Source: Bathynomus jamesi (taxonomy: Eukaryota; Arthropoda; Malacostraca; Isopoda; Cirolanidae). Taken from it: a DNA stretch of 64,000 nucleotides. The translations under genes and the position numbers were made by a program. The notes under the pieces were generated by a model, which was given only the letters and a program-made list of their open reading frames with translations, was not told where the DNA came from and ran no database searches. How positions within the stretch are numbered: position 1 is the first letter of the stretch; each line of letters begins with the position of its first letter. The stretch is from positions 1-64,000 of the forward strand of contig JAJOZX010017408.1 in NCBI GenBank assembly GCA_023014485.1. The letters run 5' to 3'. Positions 62,201 through 64,000 of the stretch are shown piece after piece.

Positions 62201-64000
62201 GGTTACAACCTTAACTGTAGATCGATTCAGGGTGTTCTTTACAACCTTATTTAAAATATCACTTGTGCAAATAGTTTACCAAATAATAGAATTTATGAAA
62301 GTATTGCATTTAAGGTATTTAATAACGATTCATTGGCCAGAAAATTGGTAGAGAAACCAATTTAAAATCGTTAAATTTATTTAATCAGCCTACGCCTATA
62401 TATCTATATATAATATAATAATGAATAAATGAAAGATACGAAATCTAATGGGTTTATTTTCTATTCAACAGCTACCCCTACAAAATGATCTCGAAAATTG
62501 TGTCGCCAAGTACAAAAATGTTCGCTTCAGCATTCGTCGTGAATTTCGGAAAATCAGAAACGAAGGCTATTCATCCCATGTCGCTTTCAGTAAGATTCTT
62601 TATGTTAACTGTTGTTGTAAAAGTTTTTCAATGAATGCATTCAAAAGAGAACTGCACATTTAGTGACTGCATCTTCTTCAATACTGTAGTTAAGTCCATA
62701 TAATATATAAATTCTTAAACTCTTAATTTTCCTTTCAGCTTACCCCATCCTCACTGCGGAAGACAAAACTTCAATGACGAAAAGCGAAGGTCAGTTTCCC
62801 TTCTCAGACGAAATATTTGGTGGAAAATCGTTTGATTATTATAAATTGTATCGTGCAAAAGAAGTCAAACATTTTGTAATAATCTCCCTTCTTTTTCTTA
62901 CAGTAACTGAGGATGATAACAAAGCATTTCATGAGAATTTTGACGACCGGAACTGAGAACAGATTCTTTGAATCCAACTTCCAAACAAAAGTTCTATTCG
63001 TGATGACACTATGCAGAGATCCGAAATTACGTACCGGTATGCGCAACATTTCCCCCGTTCCACACCTCAAGTTTATTGCGTGCAAATAGAGACTCATGAA
63101 CCCATGTTCGTTGATTTCCAAACTCTTCTCAAACAACTCGATTCCCGCAACGTGGATTATTCTTTCTCTGGAAAGGTTGTTGGTGGAACATCGTGTAAAG
63201 ATTATCAACTGGCCACAGTCAGGGTGAGAAAAAGAAATAAAAATATTAATCTTTATTGATTATTTAAATATATTTACATATGTTATTTATGTTTAAATTA
63301 ATCACTGGTACTAAATGTGTCCTTTATTTGTCGGTTCAGGGTTCATTGAAAGTAAGTGACTCAAAGAAGACCGTTCTCGTAGATGAGATCACTAAAGAAC
63401 TGAACATGAACGAAAACTCAATGATCGAAATGGAGGACAAACCTTTCTTCGACCAAACCTCTATTCTCATTGAATACAAGGAGGTAATAATTTCATTGGG
63501 AATCAGTAGAAAAATGAAAATCATCAGTATCATTTATTTATTGCTAAAATTACATTTCCTACTATTTGAATAAGTGATGTTTGTTTGTATTTCAGCCACT
63601 TCCTGAATTCTTTATCAACATGACTTACCATATGTACGATGTTTTCCGTGGCTCTCAATTCCCTTGCGTTTACAACAATTACTACAACGTGAAGAATCCG
63701 AAAGGAAAAATCACCATTGAAGGAGAAAGGTAAGATACGTGATTAGTAATTGGCCTAATATACAATAAAACTGGAATATTATCGATTTAGTTGCAGTTTA
63801 CATCATATTTTAATTTATGTTCCTTTTTCTGTATTGTTTGTAATATGAAGTTTTGTTATTGTTTGCAGATATGTCGATGGTGCGTGGGACTTGAAAGTTG
63901 AACTTCCAACGGAGAACGTGAAAATGGATTACTTCCAGCTTCCTTTTGTCTACAAACTCCCACTCTATTTCTTCCAAAACACTAAAACCGAAACTATGAC
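54256..64000 (+). CDS. Vitellogenin-like large lipid transfer protein, copy 4 (3' end beyond window)
   Basis: Same 26-exon gene. Exons: 54256-54286, 55163-55320, 55560-55700, 56652-56984, 57093-57287, 57449-57679, 57799-58016, 58277-58439, 58551-58742, 58874-59053, 59187-59403, 59613-59709, 59813-59926, 60073-60210, 60346-60478, 60827-60948, 61142-61269, 61395-61575, 61763-61891, 62022-62128, 62472-62589, 62739-62789, 62904-63223, 63340-63483, 63596-63729, 63869 to the window end. By homology the stop would be at about 64031. Exons 1-10 and 12-20 are full length, so the N-terminal sheet and most of the helical domain are intact. Losses: -1 in exon 11 (~59315), -1 in exon 21 (~62579), and -2 (~62930) plus -1 (~62997) in exon 23, the latter pair netting -3 but with a stop between them. 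It carries the most amino-acid changes: I to V in the signal peptide, Q to K and Y to C in exon 6, several in exon 9, P to H in exon 14. Intron 15 lacks the MITE. Confidence 0.83.
55930..55977. repeat. TTAA-bounded hairpin in intron 3, copy 4
   Basis: Same structure as in copy 1 with substitutions in the left arm (CCCTGAGACTAC) and the loop. Confidence 0.48.

Larger units (their letters stand above)
52659..64000 (+). repeat. Tandem unit 4, partial
   Basis: Fourth direct copy, cut by the end of the window within exon 26 of LLTP copy 4. Its first ~3 kb (flank, promoter, intron 1) differ from units 1-3 at many sites, whereas the gene body from exon 4 onward is nearly identical to the others. 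The array may continue past the window on both sides. Confidence 0.93.

Noticed and set aside
1..64000. Bacterial-style operon or phage interpretation
   Set aside because: Consistent GT..AG introns, signal-peptide-bearing split genes, TATA/initiator promoters and eukaryotic transposons rule it out.

Overview
This is eukaryotic, arthropod-type DNA: AT-rich, with many short exons joined by GT..AG introns, TATA/initiator promoters, AATAAA signals, microsatellites and several classes of DNA transposon. A DUF4817-type transposon fragment, a CR1-like LINE remnant and GGTTA-type simple sequence suggest an insect, perhaps a cockroach, termite or related group. That placement is inference.

The window is a head-to-tail tandem array. 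Position 1 recurs at 17045, 33589 and 52659, giving unit lengths of 17,044, 16,544 and 19,070 bp plus a partial fourth unit. Every unit carries one plus-strand gene of 26 exons (starts at 1739, 18783, 35324 and 54256). Joined at the common exon borders, with single-copy indels ignored, the gene encodes about 1,380 residues: a signal peptide, the N-terminal lipid-transfer sheet, the helical (lipovitellin-like) domain and a long beta-rich C-terminal half. It is a vitellogenin-like member of the large lipid transfer protein (LLTP) superfamily, with no recognisable von Willebrand D domain. Copies 1-3 are complete from promoter to polyadenylation signal; copy 4 runs off the window 31 bases before its expected stop.

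All splice sites are kept in all four copies, yet each copy carries its own set of 1-2 base indels in exons (22 events, 21 of them deletions). Either the array is full of very young pseudogenes, or these are uncorrected long-read errors in a region where short-read polishing fails. Diagnostic bases show that the copies are mosaics: exons 4-9 group copies 1+2 against 3+4, while most sites from exon 10 to exon 23 group 1+3 against 2+4, including presence or absence of a 455-bp MITE in intron 15. This points to gene conversion or unequal crossing-over.

The spacers (about 5-6.5 kb) share older insertions: a long foldback palindrome, a 680-690 bp mariner-like element with a broken minus-strand helix-turn-helix ORF, a CR1-like reverse-transcriptase remnant and a 75-bp hairpin. 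Only the spacer between genes 3 and 4 has two further insertions with precise target duplications: a 1,768-bp element with ~210-bp terminal inverted repeats, 9-bp duplications and a 355-codon ORF, and a 202-bp hAT-type MITE with 8-bp duplications. Copy 4 has the most diverged 5' region.
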